A DNA stretch of 64,000 nt from Enoplosus armatus (Eukaryota; Chordata; Actinopteri; Centrarchiformes; Enoplosidae): contig NC_092188.1 of the NCBI RefSeq assembly GCF_043641665.1, positions 18,621,704 to 18,685,703 of the forward strand, in the 5' to 3' direction. The number at the start of each line of letters is the position of its first letter. Position 1 is the first letter of the stretch. A program made the position numbers and the translations under genes. A model generated the notes under the pieces. It searched no databases. It was not told the DNA's origin and saw nothing but the letters and a program-made list of their open reading frames with translations. Below are positions 1 through 12,600 of the stretch, piece by piece.

Positions 1-1487
1 TCTCCTATCATCCGCTCTTAAAATACGATCTACATGACCAAACTTAGGTGTTTTACAGGAAATCCCCCCTGTCTCATCTTAATTTCCTAAATTCCATTTT
101 CCTAATGTCCATTCTAAATCTTGCAGCTGCAGTTAATGAAATGTCTCAACTCATAAACATAATACTGTAAATTGATGTGGTGAATAGCATGGAAGACGTG
201 CGTGCGTGCGTGTAATGAGTAACAGTGCAGCTTTAGGAATTCTAGTTACAGCTTCATTCCACAGGGAGGCAGTGTGTGTCAGAGAACAGAACTGACAGCT
301 GGTGTAAACACAAACCACAGCCAACTCTAAGCCTGGAAAAGAAAGCAAACCGGCACCGATTAAGAAATGCACCCAGTGTTGGTGTAGCAAACCCATATGT
401 GCTCCTGCTGGCCTTAGAAAGAAGCAGATCTCTCTCTTGGGCTTCTTCTCCATCCTGTCTTTCCTATATGGTGTCTCAGTGAAGACCATATTAGAAACTT
501 GCTCATAATTTGTTGTTATCTTTGTTTATCTTACTGTTTTGCCAAACCAGATGGAGACGGAAAAGTACGCACACACAAGCATGAAGAATGAGATGATAGA
601 GGAGGAAAACATTTTTTCCCCTTGCATGTCTTGGCCAGCTTGTCTAGTGATGCTACTCTCTGTGCAGATTGATATTGGTCAGTCTGTTGTGTCTTGTCGT
701 CTGTGGAGGGAGGTGATCAGATGGAGCAACAAGAATGCAGCAGACTTTAAGATTAAAGCTGCAGTTTGGAAGATCATTGTTATTGTAAACTGAGTGGGCA
801 TCATAGAGAAAACATAATTGTCTCCTTCAAGTTGAGATAAGAGAATGTGCTCCATGACCTGCCCTTAAAACTGACTCAGAAAACTCTCCCTCTCACTCTC
901 CCTCTTACAGACCTGAGGTAAAGTGAGTCTGGATCTCAACTGGCCTCTTCTACTTCAGTTGCTGTGCATGCTTCACAGCCAAGATTACTCAAGAGACTCT
1001 TGGGCACGGAGTGAAAAACATCAGCTCGGAAAGAAGGTCCACTTGACGGCGTGTGTGATCATTTCCTCAAGAGGTGAAGCATGACGGGCTGCCGAGCCAG
1101 TGTCTTTCAGCAATGATCCTTCACACGGTGACCAAAAGGAGGGTTTTTCAGCTGGTGTAATCGGACCAAATGCTGCCGGAAACCTCCAACATAGCCTTTG
1201 GAGACTGAATATGCGTTGCATTTTTTGACAATGCCTATATTTTGGGATATCAAACTGTTGAGTCCATAGGTGAAACACTCTGTGCCTCTGCCAAATGAAG
1301 ATTTGGAGAAAATAAATCCAACAGGACCAATGAGGCCATGATGTAGGAGAAATGTAATGAATCCAAAGGCTCTATGACTGCACTCATGATTACTTTTCAT
1401 CTGGCACCACCTGCAGGTTTTCACTTATCCTGTGAAATATCTCAATATCTACAAAACTGCGCAACCAAGAGGCTGACCATTTGTGGT
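1..1487. other. Intergenic, no gene recognised
   Basis: AT-rich sequence with frequent stops in all frames. The longest open stretches (around 1021-1424 on the minus strand) resemble no protein family I know and have no convincing splice context. I see no RNA gene. Confidence 0.5.
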
Positions 1488-1815
1488 TTTAAGTGAGATG
1501 TCTCAACAACTATTGGATGGATGGCCATGATATTTGTTTCAGACATGGATGTTCTCCACAGGATAAATTGTAATAACTTCAGTGATTCCTGAGCTTTCCA
1601 TCCTAGTTAAATTTTAATTTATCCAATACTGGTTAATTATCTGAAAAACGAATGACATTCCCATCAGCCTCATGTGTACTTTGTGTTTAGTGCTAATTAG
1701 GAAATGTTAGAATGCTATTACACTAAACTAAGATAGGGAACAGTACACCTGCTAAACATCAGCATGTTAGCATCTTAGCTCAAAGCACTAGGTTCATTTT
1801 AGTCTCTACAGACCT
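1488..1815 (+). repeat. Decayed dispersed teleost repeat (GCTAA-rich family)
   Basis: The block opens with a sequence around 1500-1535 on the theme of an 'aacaactattggatggatgg' core. It continues with a segment ending near 1800 that carries the repeated words 'catcagc', 'tttgtgtttagtgctaatta', 'aacatcagcatgttagcat' and 'tagctcaaagcac'. I recognise these as parts of a very common non-coding interspersed repeat of percomorph genomes. The copy is diverged and has no open reading frame. The family name and class are not something I can assign from the sequence; the identification rests on remembered similarity. Confidence 0.65.
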
Positions 1816-2015
1816 GGAACAAGCTTTCAATTTGCCCAATTCACACATTTCTGGAGAATTAATTCCACTGGGTTTGTTTTTTGCTTTTTTCTTCCTGACT
1901 GACGTCAGTCCTCTGACGATGGTTCAGAACAAGTTCTGCCTCTGAAGATTCACTTGATCGATTATCTTGGTCACTTTCTTTCTCTTTGAAACCCACACAG
2001 GCACCCACATATACT

Positions 2016-2046
<31 letters not shown>

Positions 2047-3564
2047 CGTGCACACACAGACCAGCTGTAGGGTTTAAAGTGCAGCCATTAGAGGTTTTCT
2101 AGTCCAGTGTAAACATATGAAACATATGTTCTCTGGACAGCTGGAAGTAATAAATCCATGAGAGTGAATGTTTAAGATAAACAGTGATCCTAATGATTCC
2201 CTTCAAGTGCATAGTTTATTCATACCTGTAAGTGTGTTACTGAGAGTGAATGTATGTATATCATACTTAACACCATAGTTGACAATTTGTCACTAGGCAT
2301 TTATGCATGTATGAAAATATGATCAAATGGTTGTATTGTATAACTATTTAGAAAAATGTGAGCTAACTTATGGTTAAACAAGTAACTAGATATTTAGGTT
2401 GAATTAAGACACTGTAACATTGTATTTTATTTTATTTCTATTCTCTTTAAGAAAACTGTTTGCTTCATTCAAGTATTTTTATTGAAGCTTGCATTAATCC
2501 TGATCACACGTTTTTACTGCTCATTTATTATCTCTTTATCTGCGTGTCTTTTTGCAGAGTCTCTATAGATCAGTCAGTCAGATTCCATTATACACTTCCA
2601 AATTTTAACATTTTGAAGATGGCACACAAATGCATAGTCTGCTATGGAGCTCATGAACTGAATGCTTGAGTGTTATGTCATCAAACTTTTCTCCCCTCGC
2701 TGCTACTTAAGTAAGGAAAACACAGAAACCTGGTAATCTCCACACAGCCTGACTAAATGTTGATCAGTGACTTTGGGTGCTTTCAGCCTGACTCACTAAA
2801 TGCACCACCTGACTCTGTGATGTCAGAGCAGATATTAAAAGTTTGAGATACTGTAGTTCAGGATTTTTTTTTTAAATAAGTCAATTTTAAAAACACAACA
2901 TGCATTTACTTTTACTGCTCACCATGCATATCCGGATGTAATAGTAATCAAATCTCATGCTAATTAACCACAGTCAGAGCCTCTATCTCATTCATATTTA
3001 TATTGTCACAATATGGACATGAATCTTTTATAGTTTTCATTCTATGCGTTTGAAGCAAGACTTCAAAACACTTGTGCAAGAAAGATTTAACTGTAAAAAG
3101 AATTATGAATTATCATCGAGTCTTCAAAAAGCTCTAACACACATGCAAGTGCGCACTGCTATGCTACACTGTGGGTTTACACACAGAAACAGTAATTCTG
3201 GAAGCAAAATAAACATTTACTGCCAACTTTTTCACCTTAAAATTGCCTAAACCCTGTCTGAAAGATGAGGGCCCTCCAGGCACTTGTCAAGTCATCAGCT
3301 GTGTGTGACACTTCTGCTGCTTCATCTCTGTCTGTTTATGAAGACTCTTCCAGGCTGCTAATTGGCTGGTGCTGCTACCAGTTGTCTTTATACTGCACAC
3401 TAAGGAGACACAGACCATCAGTTATTTACAGGTGCTGTCATCACATTGAAGGTTACTGAGATGTTTAATTGGAATATAATCATATGATTGGTTTGTGCTT
3501 ACATGAGCTAATATTTAGAGCACCTATTGAACAGATTAATGCAAGAGACAGTTACACATTTTAT
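1816..3564. other. Intergenic, no gene recognised
   Basis: Contains a short (CA)n tract and otherwise unremarkable AT-rich sequence. Open stretches at 2460-2669 and 3044-3250 are short, isolated and not family-like. Confidence 0.5.
2023..2047. repeat. (CA)n microsatellite
   Basis: About 12 uninterrupted CA units, followed by an imperfect extension past 'cgtg' to about 2058. Confidence 0.9.
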
Positions 3565-4135
3565 AGTCTTATAGTGACTCTATGTAACTTCAGCTGAACA
3601 GCAGCCACTGTGGCCAGAATTGATGATTACAGGAAATTGGTAAATGCTAAAACAATACAGCAGTAGCACAAGTAGAGAAGAGTCATGAATTCAGTAAAAT
3701 GACAGATACACAACAAAATGTATCTAAGGTTTGCTAACATCAGCTAGCCACCATAAGCTACTGGTCATACCAGACCAGGCAAGACTGCTGCTTTGCAACA
3801 ATTGTGAATGCAATGATTTAAATAATGTGGACATAATACAACCAACAATATTACAGAGCTGCATTCTGCCATTAGAGCGGGTTTTAATTCTCAGTTACAT
3901 TCCACTGTATCACCCCCCTGCTGTATACGTACGTGAGCTAAGCTACTGCCTGTATGGATGTGTTTTGGGGTTTTTAACTGTGTTGCAAAGCAAACAACAT
4001 AATGGCTACATGGCAACCTCCACCTCCTTTATTTTCATTTTCAGTCCAAAGTCTGATGTGCTTTTCATTCAGTCTAAAACGGGTTACTGTAACTCTGTCA
4101 AGTGATTATTGTGTATTAGGTAGGTATTGTATATT
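3565..4135. repeat. Possible dispersed repeat remnant
   Basis: The stretch from 'tatgtaacttcagctgaaca' (about 3583) through the 'ctaacatcagctagccacca' segment (about 3733) to about 4110 reads like interspersed-repeat sequence seen in other teleost loci. I see no terminal repeats or ORF that would settle it, so this is a memory-based suspicion only. The 124-codon open stretch at 3731-4105 is inside it and is not a credible gene. Confidence 0.3.
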
Positions 4136-7100
4136 CCCCTCTCTGCATTTTAAGCCATTATACAGATCTGAGTTCATTCTTATTCATTTATTACACATAT
4201 CAAGTGTCATACATAAGATACCTTGAATCCACCAGTTTACTCATGTTTTACAAGGAAAAGTGTGACTTCAATATGATCATGTGCATCAGTTGCTGATTGT
4301 GAAAAGCAAAACATAAGCCATTTTCCAAAATACTGTTGGATCTTTAGGGATCATTTCTCACACTTTTATGTAATCACTGTAATATTGTGATCGAGTGTTC
4401 GAGACAATATGAGCACAAGATAACTATCTCCAATTTATCCATCAGCAGCAGGTCCTGAAGGAACAACATAATGAGAGTTAATGTCTTCCGCTGCTGTGGC
4501 CTCTGAGTGTGAAATGTGTGAGGCGGCGCCACTCATTACAGTTTCATTGTGACATTTGTAACAATATTTACATTAGATTATTAGAATTTGCCAGACAGCA
4601 AATTGAATCAAGTCAAATGAAGTAGAATTGCATTTCTCTCAGTCTGCCTGGGAAACAAGCATTAGCCGACATCAGATGCTGTCAGCTTTCTCAGGGTAAA
4701 GCCATTTTGTTTTCCTTGTGATAAATCCTGACAGCTTGTGTGGAAAAAAACCTGATACTAATCTGAATGACAACATAACACCTAAAACATAATAAAATCC
4801 CACCATTTGTGCCATGTTGCAGCTTTTCTCTGCCACTACAGAGAGGAATAATTGAATCTGATTAAACATGATTATACATGAAATCCTGGTAAATTAACCT
4901 GAAAGTGAACAGCACAGAATGAGAACAAGACAGAGAAGACTCCCCCTGATATGGCATGCTAATCTCCTTGCTGCAGTCAGACCTTTTTTCCCCCCATTTT
5001 CTGGAAAAGAAAGTCGGAGCAGGTCTTCACTGGCTGCATACCAATGTGCTGCCAAACAATGTCTGTAACAGTCCTGTCATGTGTATACAGAGTATACATG
5101 GCACATTTGTATAGTGGAGAGTTATATTTAAATCCAAACCCAAGCATTGCTGGAACCCAGCAAAGAAAGAGGATTAATTAATTGCCTGAGTCAAGATGTT
5201 TTGCCCACACAGTCGTCCTTCTTTCCCTGTGTGTGTCCTTCTCTGATCTGGGGTCACATTACAACCGCCAACCCTGGCCCTAGATATGAAAACATCACTT
5301 TTATCAAGGTATGCCTTGGTTTCTGTGCTCATCCATGCCAGAAAGTATAAAATCTCACTTATAAAGTATATTTTTTATTATCATATCGTACAAGAGATGT
5401 GACAAAGAACCTGTCTTGTCTTTGTTTTTCTATCTTTGAAATGTTTTGGATTGCTCACTACTGAATGTGTTAAATAAATGGTACTCATAGTCATAACCTC
5501 AAATTTTCTGTTAATTGTTCAGAGAAGAATCAAATGATGTGATTTGATGTAGGCAGAGACAGAGAGCAGAAGGTGGAGACTGCGAGACAGGTGATAATGG
5601 TGATGGTGGGGATGATGATGATGACAGTTGGATTCAAATCCAAAAGTTGACTTTGGGCCGCCATGATGTAACCAGCTTATATGTGAAGCTCCTGTTTTTA
5701 TTAAGAATGTGACAGTGATGACATTTCCAGTGCAAGGTTATATTTAGCGGTCTCTGCTCGCATCACCTGCGTCATCAGAAGGATGTAGAACAAGATGACA
5801 TGACATGGAGATGTGGCTGTTATTTGTTTGTGTGTGTGTGAGGGGGGGTTATGTTTGTCAGAATCAAGTATTTAGACATGTATTACATACAGTGCTAAAT
5901 ACACATTAAATGATTTAAGACTTGATCGAGTTAGAGCAAAAAGTGAGAGAAACGTTGTAACCGACGCTTCAGGTAACATTTAACATGGTTCTATGAATTC
6001 ACCCGTTTTTGTTTATTCTCAAACAAACAGCCATGTATGCAGTTGATACTCTCAACAGTGAAGGAAACACACGAAAAAAGGTTTAGACTGACATGTCAAT
6101 TTCATTTTTAAACTTTTTTATATCCTGTGTAAGACTGAGTGAAGCTGACAGAACAACTACTCAGAAATGTCAATACGGAATGGTTATCTGAAAAATCAAC
6201 ATAAACATAAACAAGGTTGTCTACTTTCAGTAGGGAAATAGTGTGTCTACCTTGCCATGGCAGATTTGTTATGCTGTTATACTACAACATTTTATTTTTG
6301 TGTGTTCAACTCCAGTTTTTGCATTTGCTTATGTGGCCAAAGAAGAAACGTAAGTATTTCTTTGTAAATCAGAGTCTTTAGGAGATATTTCATTTCCTGT
6401 ATTAAGTAACAACCCCTATGTGAACACTGGTGAGGTTATTGTGGGGAGTGGGGATGGGAGACATAGTCACTGTGCTGTTATGACGACAGGGCTGCCAGGT
6501 CGCGTTGATGTCATTAAGGCAGCAGGTACACAAGTCTGTTTCGACAACAGGAGACTAAACACTAGAATCAGGTATAGATGCTGCACATCCGTCTATAGCA
6601 CTGAAGACTATGTGCAATACTTTCTCTAGTTGCTGTAGTTCCTGAAATGTTGCTTGCTTATCATCAAATAAAGAAAGAGAGGGATGGACATATAATAAAA
6701 GTCCTTATAAATATGTTATAGTTACCAAGCCAAATGAGCCCTCGGGGTGGCTGTAGGTTGTTGTATAGTTTAATATCTTAAAGGTCTTTGTCTTCACCTG
6801 AAACAGACAAACCTTTCATCTTCTAAATGGCCAATGTCACTACTTGTTGGGCCTAAAGACGCTGTGATTATCCCACAGTGCATAATGTTTCACAGTTATG
6901 TAAATTGGTGTCGTCCATTTAGCTGCTGAGACCACTCACAGCATCAGATGCAAATGTAAATGGACTCAAGAACCACAAAAGCTTCATATTGTGTTTATCA
7001 TCATCACCACTGTGTCAAAAACTGGCTTCGTGTTTGAGATTCTACGCAAGAGATAAACCTGCACATCAATGATTTGAACCTAAATAAACAACAGGCTGTG

Positions 7101-8213
7101 GAAATAAGTATCGTTAGGGATGAAAACATGCAAGGATTTGTGGAGGTGCAAAATTAAGATGCAGGGTGGATGCCAGCTGGCAAAGAGAGTGAATGAGCCC
7201 AGACTGACCAATCAGAACAACCCACCAGAAATAGTGGGAGAGACATCCCAACCACTATCACTACAAATTAGCCTTTACTCCTCAAATATCATGGTAACAT
7301 AAAAACAAATCACAATTTTAACAAGGAAAGAGGTTAAAATGGGCAGTAAAAGGGCCCATATAAAATCCTATAAAAAATCTGCAATGCCCAATGAAATCTG
7401 CACATTATATACTATGTTTATTACAGTATCCACAACAAACTTTATTTGTCATCATGGAAAATTAATTTTTGTCCTGTTTAATAAGTCAATATAATCAAAC
7501 TGTTAATGACTACAGCTTTTGTACGTTGGGAGTAAACAAGTGAAGTTTTCTGGTGGTAACACTGCGACGCCATGATCGCATTCAATAAATCCTAATTTTG
7601 CCAATTAATAATGACAATGTGATATTTTTATTGTGTATTAAACACACACAGATTTTCATGTCTGCCATCTACATTTCATGTGGTAATAACTGAAGCTTGT
7701 TGGCTTTCTTATCTGCCCTCCTCTCTGGCCAGGTGGCTCCTGCTGATCTGTGTACTTTATACACATTAGAGTCACATTTTACTCTGTATGTGTGCATGTT
7801 TTATGGCGCCTATCTCCTGTGGTTGTGTCCTAATGTCTTAATGGCTGTTTGCAATGGTCAACAACAGAGGAAAGGGAAGCAAAGAAAGATGGACAGGAGA
7901 AGACAGAAGAAGAGAGAGTGCTTTATGTGTTCACAGTAACTTCGCTCTGGTGTCTGGAGTGTGTAACAGTTTACGTAACATTTGTGGGGTTAAAATTTCA
8001 GCATTTGCCCGTGCAGAACCTGCGTATACAGTAACAAATCAGACCATCCCAGTCTGATGAGCAAATGCTGACAACAACTGACTGCAGGAGCAGCTCACGC
8101 TTACTGTATCTATAGCAGGAGATGCATGTAACCTACAGAGAGCTGTCAGGCAGCCTGACAGGAGTGACAACCTGAAGTAAACAATGTCAGAAAACGCTCT
8201 ACAAACAAACAAC
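4136..8213. other. Intergenic, no gene recognised
   Basis: AT-rich, with a short degenerate (GAT)n run near 5600-5622. No exon with matching splice sites and a conserved-looking reading frame was found on either strand. Confidence 0.5.
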
Positions 8214-8250
8214 TTTATTTATCTATTTATTTATTTATTTATTTATTTTC
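8214..8250. repeat. (TTTA)n microsatellite
   Basis: A run of 'ttta' units with one 'tcta' interruption near its start. Confidence 0.85.
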
Positions 8251-8269
8251 TGTTGCAGTTGTGCTGCCA

Positions 8270-8880
8270 TAACCACTAAACCCCTCAGAAACCATTTTAT
8301 AGAAATGTTACCAATGTTACATTGTGTAATTTCTTTTTTTGGCAAAATGGGAACAGAAAAGAAGCTGTAAAAGAAAAATACTGGCATATTATCACCTTAT
8401 AAAGGTTGCTATGACAAAGGTGTTAGCAAACAGTGGCTTCTTTACACATCCCGTAGAAGCCAGTAGAGCCACATTAGCATTCATTTGGCCACCTGATGAA
8501 TGTAAGTTCAATATTTACTGTCATCTTGTGTTATTTTGGGAAATAACTGGCTGTTTCGCAGCTAAATGCTCCATTATGTTCAGGTTGCTCATTTTGTCTG
8601 CCATTTGGTGCTGAGCATGTAGTCTACAGCTGGAGTTAGCTTAGAGTTTTTTTTGTTTTCTTTTTACTGAAAACAGCTGTCTGCTACATCTGGAAATGAT
8701 GCTGATGAGAGCGGTGAAAGTTGAAAGCTGCGAGCTGTAAAACCAAAGCTGGAAGTTGCTAAACTGCTCTGCAGAGCTGAGGGGAACTGCACAGGGTTCA
8801 ACCCTACGAGGGATACACTACTTTCATAGTCGATATATACATTGTTGATAATAATCTTGATTAGTGCAGCTTTAAACATT
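8270..8880 (+). repeat. Dispersed non-autonomous teleost repeat
   Basis: I recognise two sub-blocks. One around 8530-8640 has the 'gggaaataactggctgtttc' and 'gctaaatgctccattatgtt' words. The other, around 8670-8875, has 'aaaacagctgtctgctacat', 'gctgatgagagcggtgaaag' and 'aaaccaaagctggaagttgc', ending in 'gattagtgcagctttaaa'. These words occur together in a widespread fish repeat. The copy is eroded and non-coding; the open stretches crossing it (8339-8614 plus, 8664-8879 minus) are repeat sequence. Boundaries are approximate. Confidence 0.6.
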
Positions 8881-9113
8881 GCTTTTACTGAGCTAATAAC
8901 AATAATAATATAAGTTGAAATATAAGAAAAAACAGTGATATTAATGCATGATCTGCTGAGGGCTTAAAATACATTGAAATACAACCTTCTGTTCTTTTTG
9001 TCAATGAGAACATGCTGTCTTCTTTTATCCATCTTTTATGCAAACAGTTATATACACAGACACTGAACCATTATCCTCTGTTTTATAATACCAGGTTGAG
9101 ATGTCGGTCTGAA

Positions 9114-9115
<2 letters not shown>

Positions 9116-9152
<37 letters not shown>
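9116..9152. repeat. (TG)n microsatellite
   Basis: About 18 uninterrupted TG units. Confidence 0.95.
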
Positions 9153-9155
<3 letters not shown>

Positions 9156-9584
9156 AGACAATAGCTCTGAGGCCTTGCACGATGATTCTAATTGTTGAGA
9201 GCTGGAGACGTTATTGGACTGTTTGCATGATGACTTTTGGCGTCATGATTACCATTTTCAGGATGTGCGACACCAACCTAATGTGGCATTCTAATAAGAA
9301 ATGTCCACCCTGTAACTATTGAGCAACGTTAAAACCAATACCCCACCATCAATTTAAAGCCTCCAACTGAAAGAAATACCACTTTGTCTGAGAGAGATAT
9401 AAAAAATAATACTGGCTGTGTTTCAAAATGATGTCAAACCACTGAGGAAATGTATTTATCTTACTGTTTAGACTGCACCATATTAAACATTAAGAACACA
9501 CACATTTCAAGGTATGAACATAGGAAAGATTTTGAATGTTTCATAGAGACAAAATGACAAAATAAAATAGATGTACTTATCTGA

Positions 9585-9585
<1 letters not shown>

Positions 9586-9634
<49 letters not shown>
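9586..9634. repeat. (TG)n microsatellite
   Basis: About 24 uninterrupted TG units. The Thr-His-repeat ORF read from the opposite strand is an artefact of this tract. Confidence 0.95.
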
Positions 9635-9636
<2 letters not shown>

Positions 9637-12600
9637 TAACCCTCATAGTGAAAAAAGTATGACATAATCTGCTACGTAAGTTCATGAGCACCGCTCTGAC
9701 GCCAACACACTCACCCCCCGGCCTTACATAGACAGATACATACAACAGCACTGCAACACACAAACACTTCAGTTCACACCGTTATAGACGGATAGAAACA
9801 TATAAAAGAAACTGACCGACACACACACATAAAAACACACATGCATTCGGCTGCTTGTTTTGTGCGGCCACTTGACTTGGAGTTCATGGCAGTTGTTAGC
9901 ATGCACAGGCACACTGCTTTGCTAATCAGGACTGCTCACATCATGAGTACACTCTCTTCCTCTCCATCTGTCTTTGTAAAAACAGGCTGGGTCACAACCA
10001 CAGCCTACACCTGTCTCTCTCATTACAGTATGTCTCTTTTGCTTTGTAGCAAAATGTCAGAAAGATGAGAGACGATGCTTACGGCTGCCTTCGTAGCCTT
10101 CATTGCTGTTTTACACTCATGTTTTTACACAAGAGCTTTAACATACTGGGTGCTGGAGCTAAAATTCTCAAACTTCCACTGCAGTTTTGTCCAAAAGCCA
10201 CCATGGGCCAGCAGTACGAAGCTTCATGACTTTCAGTCGAGAGGATTAATCAAACAGGGTCCTCAGTGTAATGTTCGGGGCATCTGCATTTTCATGGCCG
10301 CTGCTATTAAATCAGAAGTGGCTTCCACTTTAACTGCCCCGATACATCCCATGAATAAAAGAGTATTTGAATTTTGAGAGGTTGGTTAAATCATGATATG
10401 ATAATTCAAAAATGAATCTTTAAAAAGATACACCACAGATACAGAGGTGAATTAGCAAAGATGAACAGTGGATGTGTTTGCACACAGTATCCAACTGAAT
10501 CAGGGAGGGAGTGAATTCATATCCACCCTTTTTGTCAAAATTGTAATTTGTTTTAAGAACCTTCAAAAATGTTACCCAAGTTGAGAAACAGCTGTGGTGG
10601 AGGGCTCATAATGAATAAAACTATTTATATTCTGAAATTATTGATTTGACATTAATCTGAGCCCTGTGCTTCAAACTGTCCTGTGCTAATATTTATGTAG
10701 CTGATTTGAAATGTTCTGTGAATTCTGTAAATGGCATTATCAGCATATAATTCAACATTTACATAGCAATGAAAAAAATCATTGTTGAACAAATGTGTGT
10801 CCTTATTCTCGTGCTCGATGCTATGGTGGAGACATGCGATAGATGCACAACAGTTTCATAACCTTACAGCAGGTAGAGGCAAAGAGCCCCATGTGGATAT
10901 GATTAAGATATCTTTTACACTAGATGTAGTCAAAACACAGCAGGGTTACATAAGCTGCAAAAATAATCAAAACAGTTGTTGATGTTTGATTTTGGAGCAC
11001 GTTTTGGGGGGAAAATAATTTTGCTCTTCCTTCCTTTAACATTGTCTGTATCGTACATGTGCAGGTTGAGTGTCAGCCCCCCAAGATTTTATTACGTCAG
11101 TTTTTTTCCCCTTTTGTCTTGCGGAGACGTGCGATTAAAGATCAGAAAACAAACCTGTCATCTCCTCTTTAGCTCACATTCAGCTGACATCTTTGTTGGA
11201 TTTACAGCATGTTGCATAAGTAGACGCATGCAGTCTGGTATTGATCTTTTGTGTGTGCGGTTGTCATTAATGAAAAGTTCAACAGTGTTAAATGTGATTT
11301 ATGATCCCACCTGTGCCACTAATGACCCCTACCCATCATGCTGCTCAGCATTCTCACAGGAAACCATTATGGTAATAATCATAGGAAACAGCAGGAAGTG
11401 TGTGTAAACTTGTGTGTGTGCTAGACACGAGTGTGTGTTCCCATTGATGTGTAGGTCCGTCTTTGTCAGCAGAGCAGTCATTGGGATTATAGATGGAGCT
11501 CATTATTCATATGTACAAATAAAGGGCAAAGATACAATTTTGTCCCTGTTTTGTGAATATTAGTGATTAATAGTGATTGATTAGTTATCTATGTATACTT
11601 GTGTGTGTGTATGTGTGTGTACGGTGTGCTCTCTGTTGGAGGCAGCTTGATAAGAGGCTCCTGGCTGTATTTACCGACCAACAGAAGAGCTATTGATTAT
11701 TATTTGATGATTCCCAGTCTTGGCTTTTGCTGTCCTCTTAAAAACAGTTCTTCAGCATTTAGAGTCAAAGTGATACACAGCTGCTGGTGATATCAAGTTA
11801 TACTCTGGCTGGCTTGATCAGTTGTTAGATTGTGGGTTGGAAATTGAACCAGGTGGTAAATACAGCACTAATTTGCAGTTTGAGAAGCAGCAACATATGG
11901 TAATGAAACACCCCGAAACATTTTGTCTGGGACACAGAGAGTGTTGCTCTGTTAAATAAAGTCCTGATACTTGAGTCTGGGAAATGACATTGAACTAGAA
12001 ATGCTCTTCTGTCCCTCTTGAACTATACATTTCTCTCATTCTGGTGACTAACGTCACTGCAGGGTTTCTCCTCTGCAATTTCTTAAGCCATCCAGATCCT
12101 GACACATCTCATCTTGTCATCAATTTAAGTAGATAAGGCCTTAACAATCCTAAAATACTAATAATACACCACTCATCAATACATTGCATTTGGTGTGAGA
12201 CATGACATTTCGCCTCCTTTTCTTGAAGGTAATGTTTTATTTCATGAAAGTTTATACATATTCCTGATGTTATTTTCCTCATCCTAAAAGGACATAACAT
12301 GGCCAACACACCATGAGGTTCACTGGTTTGCACTGGACCAAGAAAAGATGACCTCTCCATTGCCTCACAGTTTAATCTGATCCGTCTTGTAAATATTAAT
12401 TAAATGTTTCTATAATAGTTTTCACAGCTGTGAAAGTTTCAGTTTCAGCAGATTTGTTGCTATGGCGATCTGACTGGTGATTATGATTATGTAAAGCCTT
12501 GCTTTCCTGTGTTTTTTTCTTCAGTCTCATGGTATAGATTTGAAAGAATAGATTTGGCACAATTAAGGCTATTTTTACTGACATGGATTATAGTCCTGGT

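Noticed and set aside
1107..1424. 105-codon minus-strand ORF
   Set aside because: Looks superficially protein-like but adjoins a decayed repeat, has no splice context and matches nothing I know.
10976..11407. 143-codon plus-strand ORF
   Set aside because: No known family, no splice partners, composition like the surrounding AT-rich DNA. Length is within chance for this much sequence.
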